The notes below the pieces were generated by a model. It had not been told where the DNA came from, did no database searches, and saw nothing but the letters and a program-made list of their open reading frames with translations. The translations under genes and the position numbers were made by a program. 64,000 nucleotides of DNA from JASSUD01 sp031963005 (GTDB lineage: Bacteria; Pseudomonadota; Gammaproteobacteria; Burkholderiales; Burkholderiaceae), in assembly GCA_031963005.1 (NCBI GenBank), contig JASSUL010000005.1:1-64000 (forward strand), given 5' to 3'. Below, in pieces: positions 53,303 to 61,633 of the stretch. Every line of letters begins with the position of its first letter. Positions within the stretch are counted from its first letter, which is position 1.

Positions 53303-54781
53303 TTAATTATGAAACCAATGTTCTCTAGCTTTCATAATCAGCGACTTAGCTAGCTCTTCCTCTAACGATACTTTTTCCATCAACTCATCGGCGTCTAAGT
53401 CAGCCAATGCGTCTCGCGTTGTAATATTTTCATTGGCAAGCTGCGCCATCAACTCTGGCGTCATACCTTCTAGATTTTTTAAATCTAATTCAAGCCCCTC
53501 TACTTTCTCTTCTTGCGCGATGGCTTGGCTTAATAAGGCATTAACCGCACGGTCTCGAAGTTCAAGCACAGTGCTTTCATCAAAAACATCCAGTTCTAGC
53601 ATTTCATTTATGGGGACATAGGCTACTTCTTCCAGCCCATAAAATCCCCCATCAATAAGCGCATCAGCAGCATTGGTATCGACATCCAATTCACGTATAA
53701 AGTTTTCACGCACCTGCGCGCGCAATTGCTCTTTCTTATCTGCGGACTCGTCTAAGGTCAGGATATTAATTTGCCAACCGGTTAACTCAGAGGCTAATCG
53801 TACGTTTTGTCCATTGCGGCCAATCGCTACGGCTAGCTCATTGTTATCGACAACGACTTCCATAGAATGCTGTTCTTCATCGACCATAATCGACTGCACA
53901 CAAGCAGGAGCCAGCGCATTCACTACAAATTGTGCGGGATCTTCCGACCAAATAATGATGTCGATATTTTCACCGCCCACTTCTCCACGCACGGCTTGAA
54001 TACGAGAACCACGCATCCCTACGCAGGTTCCAACAGGATCAATACGATCATCATAAGCCACAACCGCGATTTTGGCACGTATGCCAGGATCCCGTGCAGC
54101 GGCTTTAATCTCTAAAAGCCCTTGCTCTATCTCAGGCACTTCTAGTTTAAAGAGGTGCATTAAAAATTCAGGAGCGGTGCGGGAGAGCTCAATTTGTGGA
54201 CCACGGGCAGTACGATCTACTTTAGAAATATAAGCACGGACACGATCTCCAGCGCGCAAGCTCTCGCGAGGAACCATATGCTCACGACGCAGCATCGCTT
54301 CAACGCGACCGGACTCGACAATAACATTGCCTTTATCTTGACGTTTTACCGTCCCGGTCATCAACAGATCACCTTGTTGGAGAAAATCCGACAAGATTTG
54401 TTCACGCTCTGCATCGCGTATTCTTTGCAGAATCACTTGTTTGGCGGCCTGTGCACCTATACGCCCAAATTCAATGGAATTGACTGGCTCTTCAAGGCAT
54501 TCCCCCACTTGAGTATGAGGATCTTGTTCAAGCGCTTCAAAGAGTAAAATTTCTTTATCGGGCTCTTGTAGACCTGCTTCATCAGGCACTACCAGCCAAC
54601 GGCGGAAAGTTTCATGCTCTCCGGTTTCCCGGTTAATCGATACACGAATATCTGCGTCTTCGCTGTACAACTTTTTCGTTGCCAATGACAAAGCCGCTTC
54701 TAGTGCAGAAAACACAACATCTTCGTGCACATTCTTTTCGCGAGCGAGCGCGTCAACCAACATCTTCACTTCGCGACTCAT
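53303..54781 (-). CDS. nusA: Transcription termination/antitermination protein NusA
   Basis: RNA polymerase-binding factor of 492 residues. In order: N-terminal domain (VHEDVVFSALEAALSLATKK), S1 domain (GTVKRQDKGNVIVESGRVEA), KH1 (YDDRIDPVGTCVGMRGSRIQ), KH2 (AVAIGRNGQNVRLASELTGW), and C-terminal acidic helix-hairpin repeats (ELDVFDESTVLELRDRAVNA, ANENITTRDALADLDADELM). Its ATG overlaps the rimP stop by 4 bp. Confidence 0.97.
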   Translation of the reverse strand: MSREVKMLVDALAREKNVHEDVVFSALEAALSLATKKLYSEDADIRVSINRETGEHETFRRWLVVPDEAGLQEPDKEILLFEALEQDPHTQVGECLEEPVNSIEFGRIGAQAAKQVILQRIRDAEREQILSDFLQQGDLLMTGTVKRQDKGNVIVESGRVEAMLRREHMVPRESLRAGDRVRAYISKVDRTARGPQIELSRTAPEFLMHLFKLEVPEIEQGLLEIKAAARDPGIRAKIAVVAYDDRIDPVGTCVGMRGSRIQAVRGEVGGENIDIIIWSEDPAQFVVNALAPACVQSIMVDEEQHSMEVVVDNNELAVAIGRNGQNVRLASELTGWQINILTLDESADKKEQLRAQVRENFIRELDVDTNAADALIDGGFYGLEEVAYVPINEMLELDVFDESTVLELRDRAVNALLSQAIAQEEKVEGLELDLKNLEGMTPELMAQLANENITTRDALADLDADELMEKVSLEEELAKSLIMKAREHWFHN

Positions 54782-55299
54782 CGTTTAGAGCTCCTAAAAT
54801 CAACTTGCGCTACCAATTGAGCCCGCTCTATTTCACCTAAGGTAAAATGCAACACAGCGGGGCCCTGCTGACCCATATAGTTCAAAATCAACACGCCTTC
54901 GGCATCCTCTTTCGGCGCTTGCAAAATACCGCGGTATTGCTTGCAGCCATCTACCATCTTCTTGAGCGTCACCTTCGCTTCACATCCCGCAAAGCGGATA
55001 AAGTCACTGTGCTTCTTCAAGGGCCGATCTAAACCGGGAGAAGATACTTCAAGGCGCTCATAATCGATGTGCTCTACCTCAAATACATAGCTCAGTTGCT
55101 TACTCACCTTCTCGCAATCCTCGATAGTGATACAAGGACCCGCCGATCCCTCGGCATGAGGTTCAGAGGAAGCCGGCATCACAAAAGGGGTATCGATAAA
55201 TACCTGAAACAACCCTCTGCCAACCAACTTAAAATCGACCAACTCGTAGCCCAAACCCTCAACTGTGGTCTGGATGCATTCTAACCATCGCAATTGCAC
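54778..55299 (-). CDS. rimP: Ribosome maturation factor RimP
   Basis: A 173-residue 30S assembly factor. The N-terminal alpha/beta domain (VEGLGYELVDFKLVGRGLFQ, VFIDTPF) and the EDCEKVSKQLSYVFEVEHID to RLEVSSPGLDRPL region are typical; an insert (about 43-53) is unusual. First gene of the nusA operon, overlapped 4 bp by nusA. A terminator-like stem sits in its leader at 55427-55450. Confidence 0.93.
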   Translation of the reverse strand: MQLRWLECIQTTVEGLGYELVDFKLVGRGLFQVFIDTPFVMPASSEPHAEGSAGPCITIEDCEKVSKQLSYVFEVEHIDYERLEVSSPGLDRPLKKHSDFIRFAGCEAKVTLKKMVDGCKQYRGILQAPKEDAEGVLILNYMGQQGPAVLHFTLGEIERAQLVAQVDFRSSKR

Positions 55300-55426
55300 A
55301 GCATTTCTCTTTTAGAAATTCATTCTCAAAGGCGCAAACAAGATCCAGTGGCAACCACATGTAAAGTGGTTTTCCAATATCACTTCACCATGCGCTTAAA
55401 TATCCTGGTATTCGTATGCATTTGGC

Positions 55427-55450
55427 AAAAAAAAATGGGCCTGATGCCCA
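55427..55450 (-). terminator. Intrinsic terminator in the rimP-nusA-infB leader
   Basis: On the minus strand TGGGC-ATCAG-GCCCA is followed by nine T, 128 nt before the rimP ATG. A longer hairpin (CGGCACTCTAT ... ATAGAATGCCG) precedes it at about 55468-55501. It either ends transcription of the yciB copies or acts as an attenuator. The rest of the 55300-55693 gap holds the degraded 3' repeat of the yciB family (55574-55636). Confidence 0.65.
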
Positions 55451-55693
55451 TCCCGTCACTATGGCGGCATTCTATGCCCGTAGATATAGAGTGCCGAGAA
55501 CTTTCCTACTCAAGGCCAATTCCTGCCTATTCGGAAAAGCAGATAACATCTTGCCGAAAGAGCGTAATTCTATACAGTTTTAAGACTACTAGCAATAAAA
55601 ATACACGCACTCTGAGCAACCGAGTGGCCTTAAGCTATCCGTGATGCAAACAAAAGAGGCCACATCCCTATCGAGAGCGTATCACCCAATTAT

Positions 55694-56455
55694 TCATGCG
55701 AACGCGAATTGTGCACGCCGTAGCGGCTGGAGAAAGTACTTATCTACCGCCCAGTCAAACTGATTACTCAGGAACAAAGCTTGGAATATAGCCAGACCCA
55801 AGGTTGAGCAGAACCATATTCCATCAGAACAAGTATATGCAATAACGCCACTCAATGCAGCAGAGGCTCCCAAAACGCCTGCTAAGGATCGATTCAGTGT
55901 GGTCCAACTCTGCTCATTAAGATTAAGTGGAACTAGGCCTGGAAAGATACTCTTTATCAAAGCATTCTTCCAAAACCACTCTGACAGCAATAGCGCCCCA
56001 CCCGTTAAAGCATTGATAATAGTAAATGTCAATTTAACAATGAACGTATTTTGAACAAAATACCCAATCCCCCCCATCACCATAATTGACATCAAATCAA
56101 GCCACAGCCTAGGATTAATAGACTGATTTTGTCTTTTCTGCGCAACCATTTGCAATACGGTGATACCAAGGGCAATAGGCATAGCTGCTGCCAGACAAAA
56201 AACGGCAAATTGGCCGGGCATAATCAATGCTGCTGTGGACAGAAAACTCAATGCGAGTGGCCCCCACGGAAGCGAATAGGACACGGAGGAATCCCTGTGC
56301 GTTTCTATGCCGCGCGACATTTGCGGATTAGCTTCACTAGATGGTATCACAGGCGAATCCGCAGGCGAATGGACTACGCCCCTCTCCAAAGTATAGCCTG
56401 TGTTAGGCCACTGATATGCGTTATTAGAAGGTTGCACAGATGATGGGGCATACAT
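55694..56455 (-). CDS. YciB/IspZ-type septation membrane protein, tandem copy 1
   Basis: A 253-residue protein: about 75 polar residues, then five membrane helices matching YciB (LAAAMPIALGITVLQMVAQK, LWLDLMSIMVMGGIGYFVQN, ALLLSEWFWKNALIKSIFPG, LNRSLAGVLGASAALSGVIA). YciB maintains the cell envelope and septum in E. coli. This copy is the most divergent: it lacks the DLYVATA motif and stops about 15 codons before the C terminus of copies 2 and 3. The preferred ATG at 56455 is conserved in all three copies; the frame is open upstream over homologous codons (DSIRHAPNFFNLYI). Confidence 0.78.
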   Translation of the reverse strand: MYAPSSVQPSNNAYQWPNTGYTLERGVVHSPADSPVIPSSEANPQMSRGIETHRDSSVSYSLPWGPLALSFLSTAALIMPGQFAVFCLAAAMPIALGITVLQMVAQKRQNQSINPRLWLDLMSIMVMGGIGYFVQNTFIVKLTFTIINALTGGALLLSEWFWKNALIKSIFPGLVPLNLNEQSWTTLNRSLAGVLGASAALSGVIAYTCSDGIWFCSTLGLAIFQALFLSNQFDWAVDKYFLQPLRRAQFAFA

Positions 56456-56639
56456 AAGAAAACTTAAAAATATAATATATAGATTAAAAAAATTCGGCGC
56501 ATGTCTAATAGAATCCGCCCATAAAGCAGCAGAAAAGTACCATGCCTTCTACCCTATCAAATTTAAAATTTTTTCATCACGGTAGCATTTCCCCCTTCCG
56601 AAACAATCACCCTATGCCATTTCTCTTCTTTTCGTCATA

Positions 56640-56740
56640 TTAATATCGATTGTATCCAGCAACGAGTCTTTACTCTGGAGTGCGTCAAAAGCATACACTT
56701 GCTTTGCAGAGTCTACGAGGCGAGAGGAGCGCCGCTAAGG
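56640..56740 (-). pseudogene. Remnant of the rluB 3' end between yciB copies
   Basis: On the minus strand GACTCTGCAAAGCAAG, TTTTGACGCAC and GCTGGATACAATC line up in order with GACTCTGCAAGGCAAG, TTTTGATGCAC and GCCGGATACAATC at the 3' end of rluB (59188-59275). The gap 56456-56827 thus carries a decayed duplicate of the rluB tail upstream of copy 1. Confidence 0.75.
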
Positions 56741-56827
56741 TGCCTTTATACTATTCTACTCTTTTTCACCTGCACAATTTTAAGGCTACTAGCTAAAAAT
56801 ACACCCACTCTGAGCAAGCGGGTGACC

Positions 56828-58030
56828 TTAAGCTAGCGCCTTAGCATCATGGATATGGATATTACTGTTATTTGCTGCGTACGCATTCCACACCTTAGCC
56901 CATGCAAACTGTTTTTCCAAGAAAAAAACTGTCGATACACGCGTACCTAACAAAGCAAATAGAACCCATATTCGATTAGAACAAGTGTACGCAATAAGGG
57001 CATTTAATGCCCCCAAGCCTACTGAAAAGCCGGCGAAGGACCAACTGAGTTTGGCCCAGTTATCCTCAGATAAGTTTTTTATCTCCCCTTCCCATATATT
57101 CTTTATCAAACCATTTTTTCCAAACCATTCTGATAGTAGTAGCGCTCCACTCATTAAAATATTGAAAATAGTGGGCTTCAATTTCACAAAAAACGGACTT
57201 AAGAAAAATCCAACCCCTCCAGTCAGAATAAGTGCTGCCAACTCAATCCATAGCACAAAGTCAATCTGCTGATATTGCGTTTGCTGCCAAATCATTTGCA
57301 ATACGGTCGTACCAATAGCGATAGCCGTAGCCACATAAAGATCTGCAAATTCGGCGGCGACAAAATACGCCACCATAGAAAACAAGTCGAATAAGAGTTC
57401 CCTAAACGAGGGTGCATAAGCTGCGAGAGAAGCTGCGTTCGAATTCTGTGAATTTTGAGAGCGGGATGCAGAGCGAGGAGTCTCTATTTTTGTGGAATGC
57501 TCTACTCGCCCATTAGCTTGATGAGACGTCTTTTTAGCATAAGGCACAGAAAATTTATTGAGCAAGGCATCGCAATTTTTAGAGAGGTATGCAGAGGGAG
57601 AAATACCTACTCCTATGGAATGCCTTACTTGCCCATTAACGCTATTAGAGGTCTGGCCAAAATAAGATGCGCCAAAATAAAGTGCAATAGACCTCTTTTG
57701 AAACCCCATAGCGGCGTCATTCCGGATCAAAGTACTTTTGTACTGTCTTCGTCGGTATTCCTTGCTACGGAGTTTCGAAAGAGATCTAATAAATTCATCG
57801 GAACTATTTGAACATGCAGATGTTATTTTTGAAGTATTGAGTGCCTTTACCTTTATATGATTATCTTCCGGCACAATGAGAGTTTGAGCCTTTATATTGC
57901 TCATCACCGCAGAAGGTACAGCGCTAGGGGAGTTATTAGAAATTTGTGCAGATGATGAGACAGTCATAAGAAAGCTCAAAAATATATATAGATTAAAGAG
58001 ATTTGAGGCATGTCTAACAGAATCTGACAA
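56828..58030 (-). CDS. YciB/IspZ-type protein, tandem copy 2, with long N-terminal extension
   Basis: The YciB core spans about 213-385 (LLFDLFSMVAYFVAAEFADL, YVATAIAIGTTVLQMIWQ, FVKLKPTIFNILMSGALLLS, GLGALNALIAYTCSNRIW). The first ~210 residues are polar with repeated units (NGQVRHSIGVGISPSA, NGRVEHSTKIETPRSA) and include a stretch (LRSKEYRRRQYKSTLIRNDA) encoded by a hairpin element at 57690-57786. The frame opens at a TTG (58030); the ATG at 57966 (MTVSSSAQISNN) corresponds to the start in copies 1 and 3 and is my preference. Sequence in the C terminus repeats that of copy 3 (HIHDAKALA). Confidence 0.8.
   Translation of the reverse strand: MSDSVRHASNLFNLYIFLSFLMTVSSSAQISNNSPSAVPSAVMSNIKAQTLIVPEDNHIKVKALNTSKITSACSNSSDEFIRSLSKLRSKEYRRRQYKSTLIRNDAAMGFQKRSIALYFGASYFGQTSNSVNGQVRHSIGVGISPSAYLSKNCDALLNKFSVPYAKKTSHQANGRVEHSTKIETPRSASRSQNSQNSNAASLAAYAPSFRELLFDLFSMVAYFVAAEFADLYVATAIAIGTTVLQMIWQQTQYQQIDFVLWIELAALILTGGVGFFLSPFFVKLKPTIFNILMSGALLLSEWFGKNGLIKNIWEGEIKNLSEDNWAKLSWSFAGFSVGLGALNALIAYTCSNRIWVLFALLGTRVSTVFFLEKQFAWAKVWNAYAANNSNIHIHDAKALA
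57690..57786. repeat. Hairpin element copy C, inside yciB copy 2
   Basis: 23-bp imperfect arms (57690-57712 and 57764-57786) enclose a loop that in reverse orientation reads AAGGAATACC ... CAGTACAAAAGTAC ... GGAATGACGCC, the same skeleton as copies A and B. The arms end in TTTCGAAAGAGATCTAAT, close to the motif flanking the MITE-like repeats. It is translated in frame. Confidence 0.75.
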
Positions 58031-58119
58031 TAAAGCAGCAGAAAAGTTCCATACCTTTCACTTTGCTAAATTTAAAGCTACTAGCTAGAAACACACCCAC
58101 TCTGAGCAATCAAGTGATC

Positions 58120-58977
58120 TTAAGCTATCGCGTTAGCATCATGGATATGGGTATTACTATTATTTGCCATGGATGAATACTGTGCCTGCCGCTCTCGCTC
58201 TCGCAGCCGCAAGAAAACACTGGCACCGAAAAAAGTTGCCAATATAGGCGCTCCCAGCAAAGAGAATAGAAGCCATGTTCGATTAGAAACAGTGCACGCA
58301 ATAATGGTATTTAATGCGCCTAAGCCTATAAAAAGGACTGCGTAGGATAGACTCAATTTGGCCCTACTATCCTTAGATAAAGTTATTGCCGATTTGATTA
58401 TATGTTTTATGAAATCATTCTTTCCAAAACACTCTGACAGCAGTAACACTCCACCTATTAAAATGCTGGTAATAGTGGGGATCAATTTGATAAGTAATGG
58501 ATTTTGAAAGAAAAATCCAACTCCTCCCATCACAACTGATACGGCTAATTGAATCCACAGCGCAAAAGGAATATGCTGATCTTGTGTTTGCTGCCAAATC
58601 ATTTGCAATATGACCGAGCCAATAGCAATCGCCGTAGCCACATAAAGATCCGCGAATTCGGCGGCGACAAAATACGCCACCATAGGAAACAAGCCTAATA
58701 AGTATTTCCAAGACGAGGTCTCATGAGCTGCGGAAGAAGCCGTGCTCGAATTCGGGGAATTTTGAGAGGGGTCTACAAAGTGAGAAGTATCTACTCCTGA
58801 GGAAGACCTTACTTGCCCATGAATATTAGTTTGTGCATCTACATTGCTCGCCCCAGAAAAAGAGGCAGCGCTAGAGGAGCCTTGAGCAATTGGTGTAGAT
58901 GACGGGATATTCATAAGAAAATTCAAAAATATATATAGATTAAAAAAATTGGGAACATGCCTAATAGAATCTGACAA
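58120..58977 (-). CDS. YciB/IspZ-type protein, tandem copy 3
   Basis: A 285-residue protein (265 from the conserved ATG at 58914, MNIPSSTPIAQ) with a Ser-rich N terminus and the YciB core from about 93: LLGLFPMVAYFVAAEFADLY, VATAIAIGSVILQMIWQQ, LLIKLIPTITSILIGGVLLL and GLGALNTIIACTVSNRTW. It is closest to copy 2, including DNA flanks on both sides. It lies directly downstream of rluB and is probably the parent copy. E. coli YciB is about 179 residues, so the N-terminal segment is extra. Confidence 0.82.
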   Translation of the reverse strand: MSDSIRHVPNFFNLYIFLNFLMNIPSSTPIAQGSSSAASFSGASNVDAQTNIHGQVRSSSGVDTSHFVDPSQNSPNSSTASSAAHETSSWKYLLGLFPMVAYFVAAEFADLYVATAIAIGSVILQMIWQQTQDQHIPFALWIQLAVSVVMGGVGFFFQNPLLIKLIPTITSILIGGVLLLSECFGKNDFIKHIIKSAITLSKDSRAKLSLSYAVLFIGLGALNTIIACTVSNRTWLLFSLLGAPILATFFGASVFLRLRERERQAQYSSMANNSNTHIHDANAIA

Positions 58978-59187
58978 TAAAGCAGCAGAAAAGTTCCATG
59001 CTTTCTGCTTTACTGTTAGACGCCATCCAATAGCGAAGCATCTTCTCCAAAGAAGGGGAACGAACTATGCCGCCCCCACCTCTAAAATTACTGAATTTAA
59101 CGCAATGGCGATCACGATTAGAGCGTAGCTTATACAGCATAACGCTCTTAATATGCCTTCCTTGCCTTATCTTCAGTACATTTCGAT

Positions 59188-61158
59188 TTAACTGGATTGT
59201 ATCCGGCGATGAGGCTTCACTGCGGAAGCCGGAGATGGTGCATCAAAAATATCTCCTTGCCTTGCAGAGTCTGAACGTCGATAAGGAGCAGAGGCAGGGG
59301 TGCGCATGCCCTGACTTTGCTCTTTCCCCCCTGAATGGGGATTATTCAACATAAACGCACGAGGACGCGTAGATTCACGCGGGTTAGTACGCGCTGAATC
59401 CCAAGTAGGAGATGCTTTTGCATAGCCACCCTCTTCCGCGCCCCTTCGTGCGGGGGCAGTATGTCTCGTAGTAGAGTAAGGCTTTTTTTCTCCTACGAAA
59501 CTACGTTGTTGCCTTGGATAAGCGGATTTGCTGTGCGTTGAAGGATGTCGCGGTTCGTGTGCAGCTGCCCCATTTGGAGATAAGCGACGAGCAGAAGGAG
59601 TATAAGCCGCTGCATCCTGTTCTACACGGCGTGTTCTGTGTTGCGCACCATAGCCCAATGCGGTTTGCATGGGATCAGGCTGCCTACTACGCTTTGCATC
59701 ATGGTTAAAATGAGGCCGCTGAGAAGCCGCAGGAGGATAAAACGAAGATGAAGGCGTATCGTAGAGAGCCGATCCAGAGGAAGGAAACATGCAGGATGCG
59801 TGCAAAGGTCGACCATCTTGACGTTTTTTTTCAGGCATAAAGGGGTTGTGTTCAGGTCTACCTCTACGTTCTGGGCGATGTCGTTGCGCTACAGGGTCTT
59901 TTTGTCCTGCATTTATGGCAGGTAGGCCTACTTTCTCACACAATGCAGCGACATCATTGGCTTGTAATTCATTCCAGCGCCCGCGCTTTAAGTGTCGGGG
60001 CAGATGTATCGAGCCATGCCGTGTGCGGATAAGGCGACTTACTTGCAAACCTACCGCCTCAAATAAGCGTCGTACCTCACGATTACGGCCTTCGGCAATC
60101 GTAATATGGTACCAACGATTGGTGCCTTCCCCTCCCCCTTGCTCAACAGTTAAGCAACGCGCTTCACCATCTTCTAGCATGATGCCATCGAGCAGCTTCT
60201 GACGTGAGGGCTCGTTTAAAGAACCTATCACGCGCACTGCATATTCACGCTCTACCCCATAACTTGGATGCATTAAACAGTTTGCTAAATCTCCAGAGGT
60301 CGTGAGTAATAGCAGCCCTTCGGTATTAAAATCCAAACGTCCTACGGCTAGCCACTTTGCGGACCTCAGCATGGGCAAATTATCAAAAACACTGGGACGT
60401 CCTTCTGGGTCGTCGTGACTTACGATTTCACCAATAGGTTTATGGTAAAGCAAAACGCGCGGCGGGCGGTTCATCGCTGCTGTGTGGCGGATTAATTCAC
60501 CTTGAACGCGCACTTTGTCGGCAGCACCGATACGCTGTCCAATATGCGCAGGCTCGCCATTAACTGAAATATGTCCTGCAGCTAACAGCTCCTCCATTTG
60601 ACGACGCGACCCTAGGCCTATGTCTGCCAGTACTTTTTGTAGCTTAGGACGCTCTTCTTCTGCGACAAAAGGAGAGGCAGGCGCTCTAGAGCGATGTGGC
60701 TCGGTAGATGCCCCTTCTTGCCAACGAGGGTTACTGGCTTGCCGGTTAAATAAACCACGGTTCGCACTACCATTGCGATGCGTTTGAGTGCGGGGTTTTT
60801 CAGCATCCCAAAGAGGAGTGGAAGCAGTGTTGCGCGATGGCGCTGAATTCGTCCACGCCCCTTCTTTGGGAGTATTTTGCATTGGGGAAGAGGATGCGTG
60901 CTCGGAATAATCCGCCGTCTTCCCTGTCTTACGCGCCAGCGTTTTTTCACGCTCCATGCGCCGACGTGCAATCAGACTACGTGGACCTCGCCGCAAACCA
61001 TGGTGCTCGCGTGCGCCTGCAGGAGGCGACTGAGGAACCGTAGGTACAGCGCAAAAAACATGGGGGGAAAAATCCTCTGACGATGAATGGTTTTTTTCAC
61101 CATCTATCGCGCCTTCATTTAAATTAGGCTCAGCAGGGTTTGATTGCATTGATTTCAA
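59188..61158 (-). CDS. rluB: 23S rRNA pseudouridine synthase (RluB), with long low-complexity tails
   Basis: The 656 residues have a core from about 168 to 405: an S4 RNA-binding domain (PKLQKVLADIGLGSRRQMEE) and the RsuA-family catalytic domain (VGRLDFNTEGLLLLTTSGDL near 270, catalytic Asp; GRNREVRRLFEAVGLQVSRL). RluB modifies U2605 of 23S rRNA. The N-terminal ~165 and C-terminal ~250 residues are basic, Arg/Ser/Pro/His-rich and disordered, more than doubling the usual size. The canonical neighbour rimP is separated from it here by the yciB cluster. Confidence 0.93.
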   Translation of the reverse strand: MKSMQSNPAEPNLNEGAIDGEKNHSSSEDFSPHVFCAVPTVPQSPPAGAREHHGLRRGPRSLIARRRMEREKTLARKTGKTADYSEHASSSPMQNTPKEGAWTNSAPSRNTASTPLWDAEKPRTQTHRNGSANRGLFNRQASNPRWQEGASTEPHRSRAPASPFVAEEERPKLQKVLADIGLGSRRQMEELLAAGHISVNGEPAHIGQRIGAADKVRVQGELIRHTAAMNRPPRVLLYHKPIGEIVSHDDPEGRPSVFDNLPMLRSAKWLAVGRLDFNTEGLLLLTTSGDLANCLMHPSYGVEREYAVRVIGSLNEPSRQKLLDGIMLEDGEARCLTVEQGGGEGTNRWYHITIAEGRNREVRRLFEAVGLQVSRLIRTRHGSIHLPRHLKRGRWNELQANDVAALCEKVGLPAINAGQKDPVAQRHRPERRGRPEHNPFMPEKKRQDGRPLHASCMFPSSGSALYDTPSSSFYPPAASQRPHFNHDAKRSRQPDPMQTALGYGAQHRTRRVEQDAAAYTPSARRLSPNGAAAHEPRHPSTHSKSAYPRQQRSFVGEKKPYSTTRHTAPARRGAEEGGYAKASPTWDSARTNPRESTRPRAFMLNNPHSGGKEQSQGMRTPASAPYRRSDSARQGDIFDAPSPASAVKPHRRIQSS

Positions 61159-61633
61159 AGCAGCCTCAGTTAGGTAAATATAATTGGAAGCTATATTTAT
61201 TTAGTTAAACACTATGGATTAAATGGAATGCGCGATAGGCAGATAAACAGCAAGCGCAAACACGTTGCAAAAGGAAAATATCAATAATTCAGTATCAGGA
61301 AGTTCATATAAAAAGCAACAAATAGGCACTGCACCCAGAAACGCTGAGTGCAATATACATTGCGATGCATTCTACGGTTTACGACAAACGATCAAAGTGA
61401 AGTTGTGTGAGTACCTTATAAGAATCTGTTTAGTATCTTCCAAAAGGGTTCCTATTTGAGGGGAGCAGGAGCACAGGGACCGGAACTGTACTTTTGTACA
61501 GTAGGGATCCCGAGCACCGCACCCCATAGTTACCAAATACGCAAAGAGCGGCCCTTTTAGGAGATAATAAATAGGTTCTTAGGCTTTTTTTGGCCTTAAT
61601 GCAGCAGGGCACTTTTTACGCGCATCATCACTA
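61159..61633. other. rluB-bamC gap with hairpins
   Basis: 475 bp without a gene. CTGTAC-TTTT-GTACAG (61486-61501) lies in a larger imperfect hairpin (about 61458-61526; GGGACC and GGATCCC flank it). Its centre GTACTTTTGTAC equals that of hairpin copy C, but other loop motifs are absent, so relation is doubtful. Confidence 0.45.

Noticed and set aside
55440..55560. Initiator tRNA gene upstream of rimP, as in E. coli metY
   Set aside because: No cloverleaf, TTCRA loop or CCA end could be found on the minus strand here.
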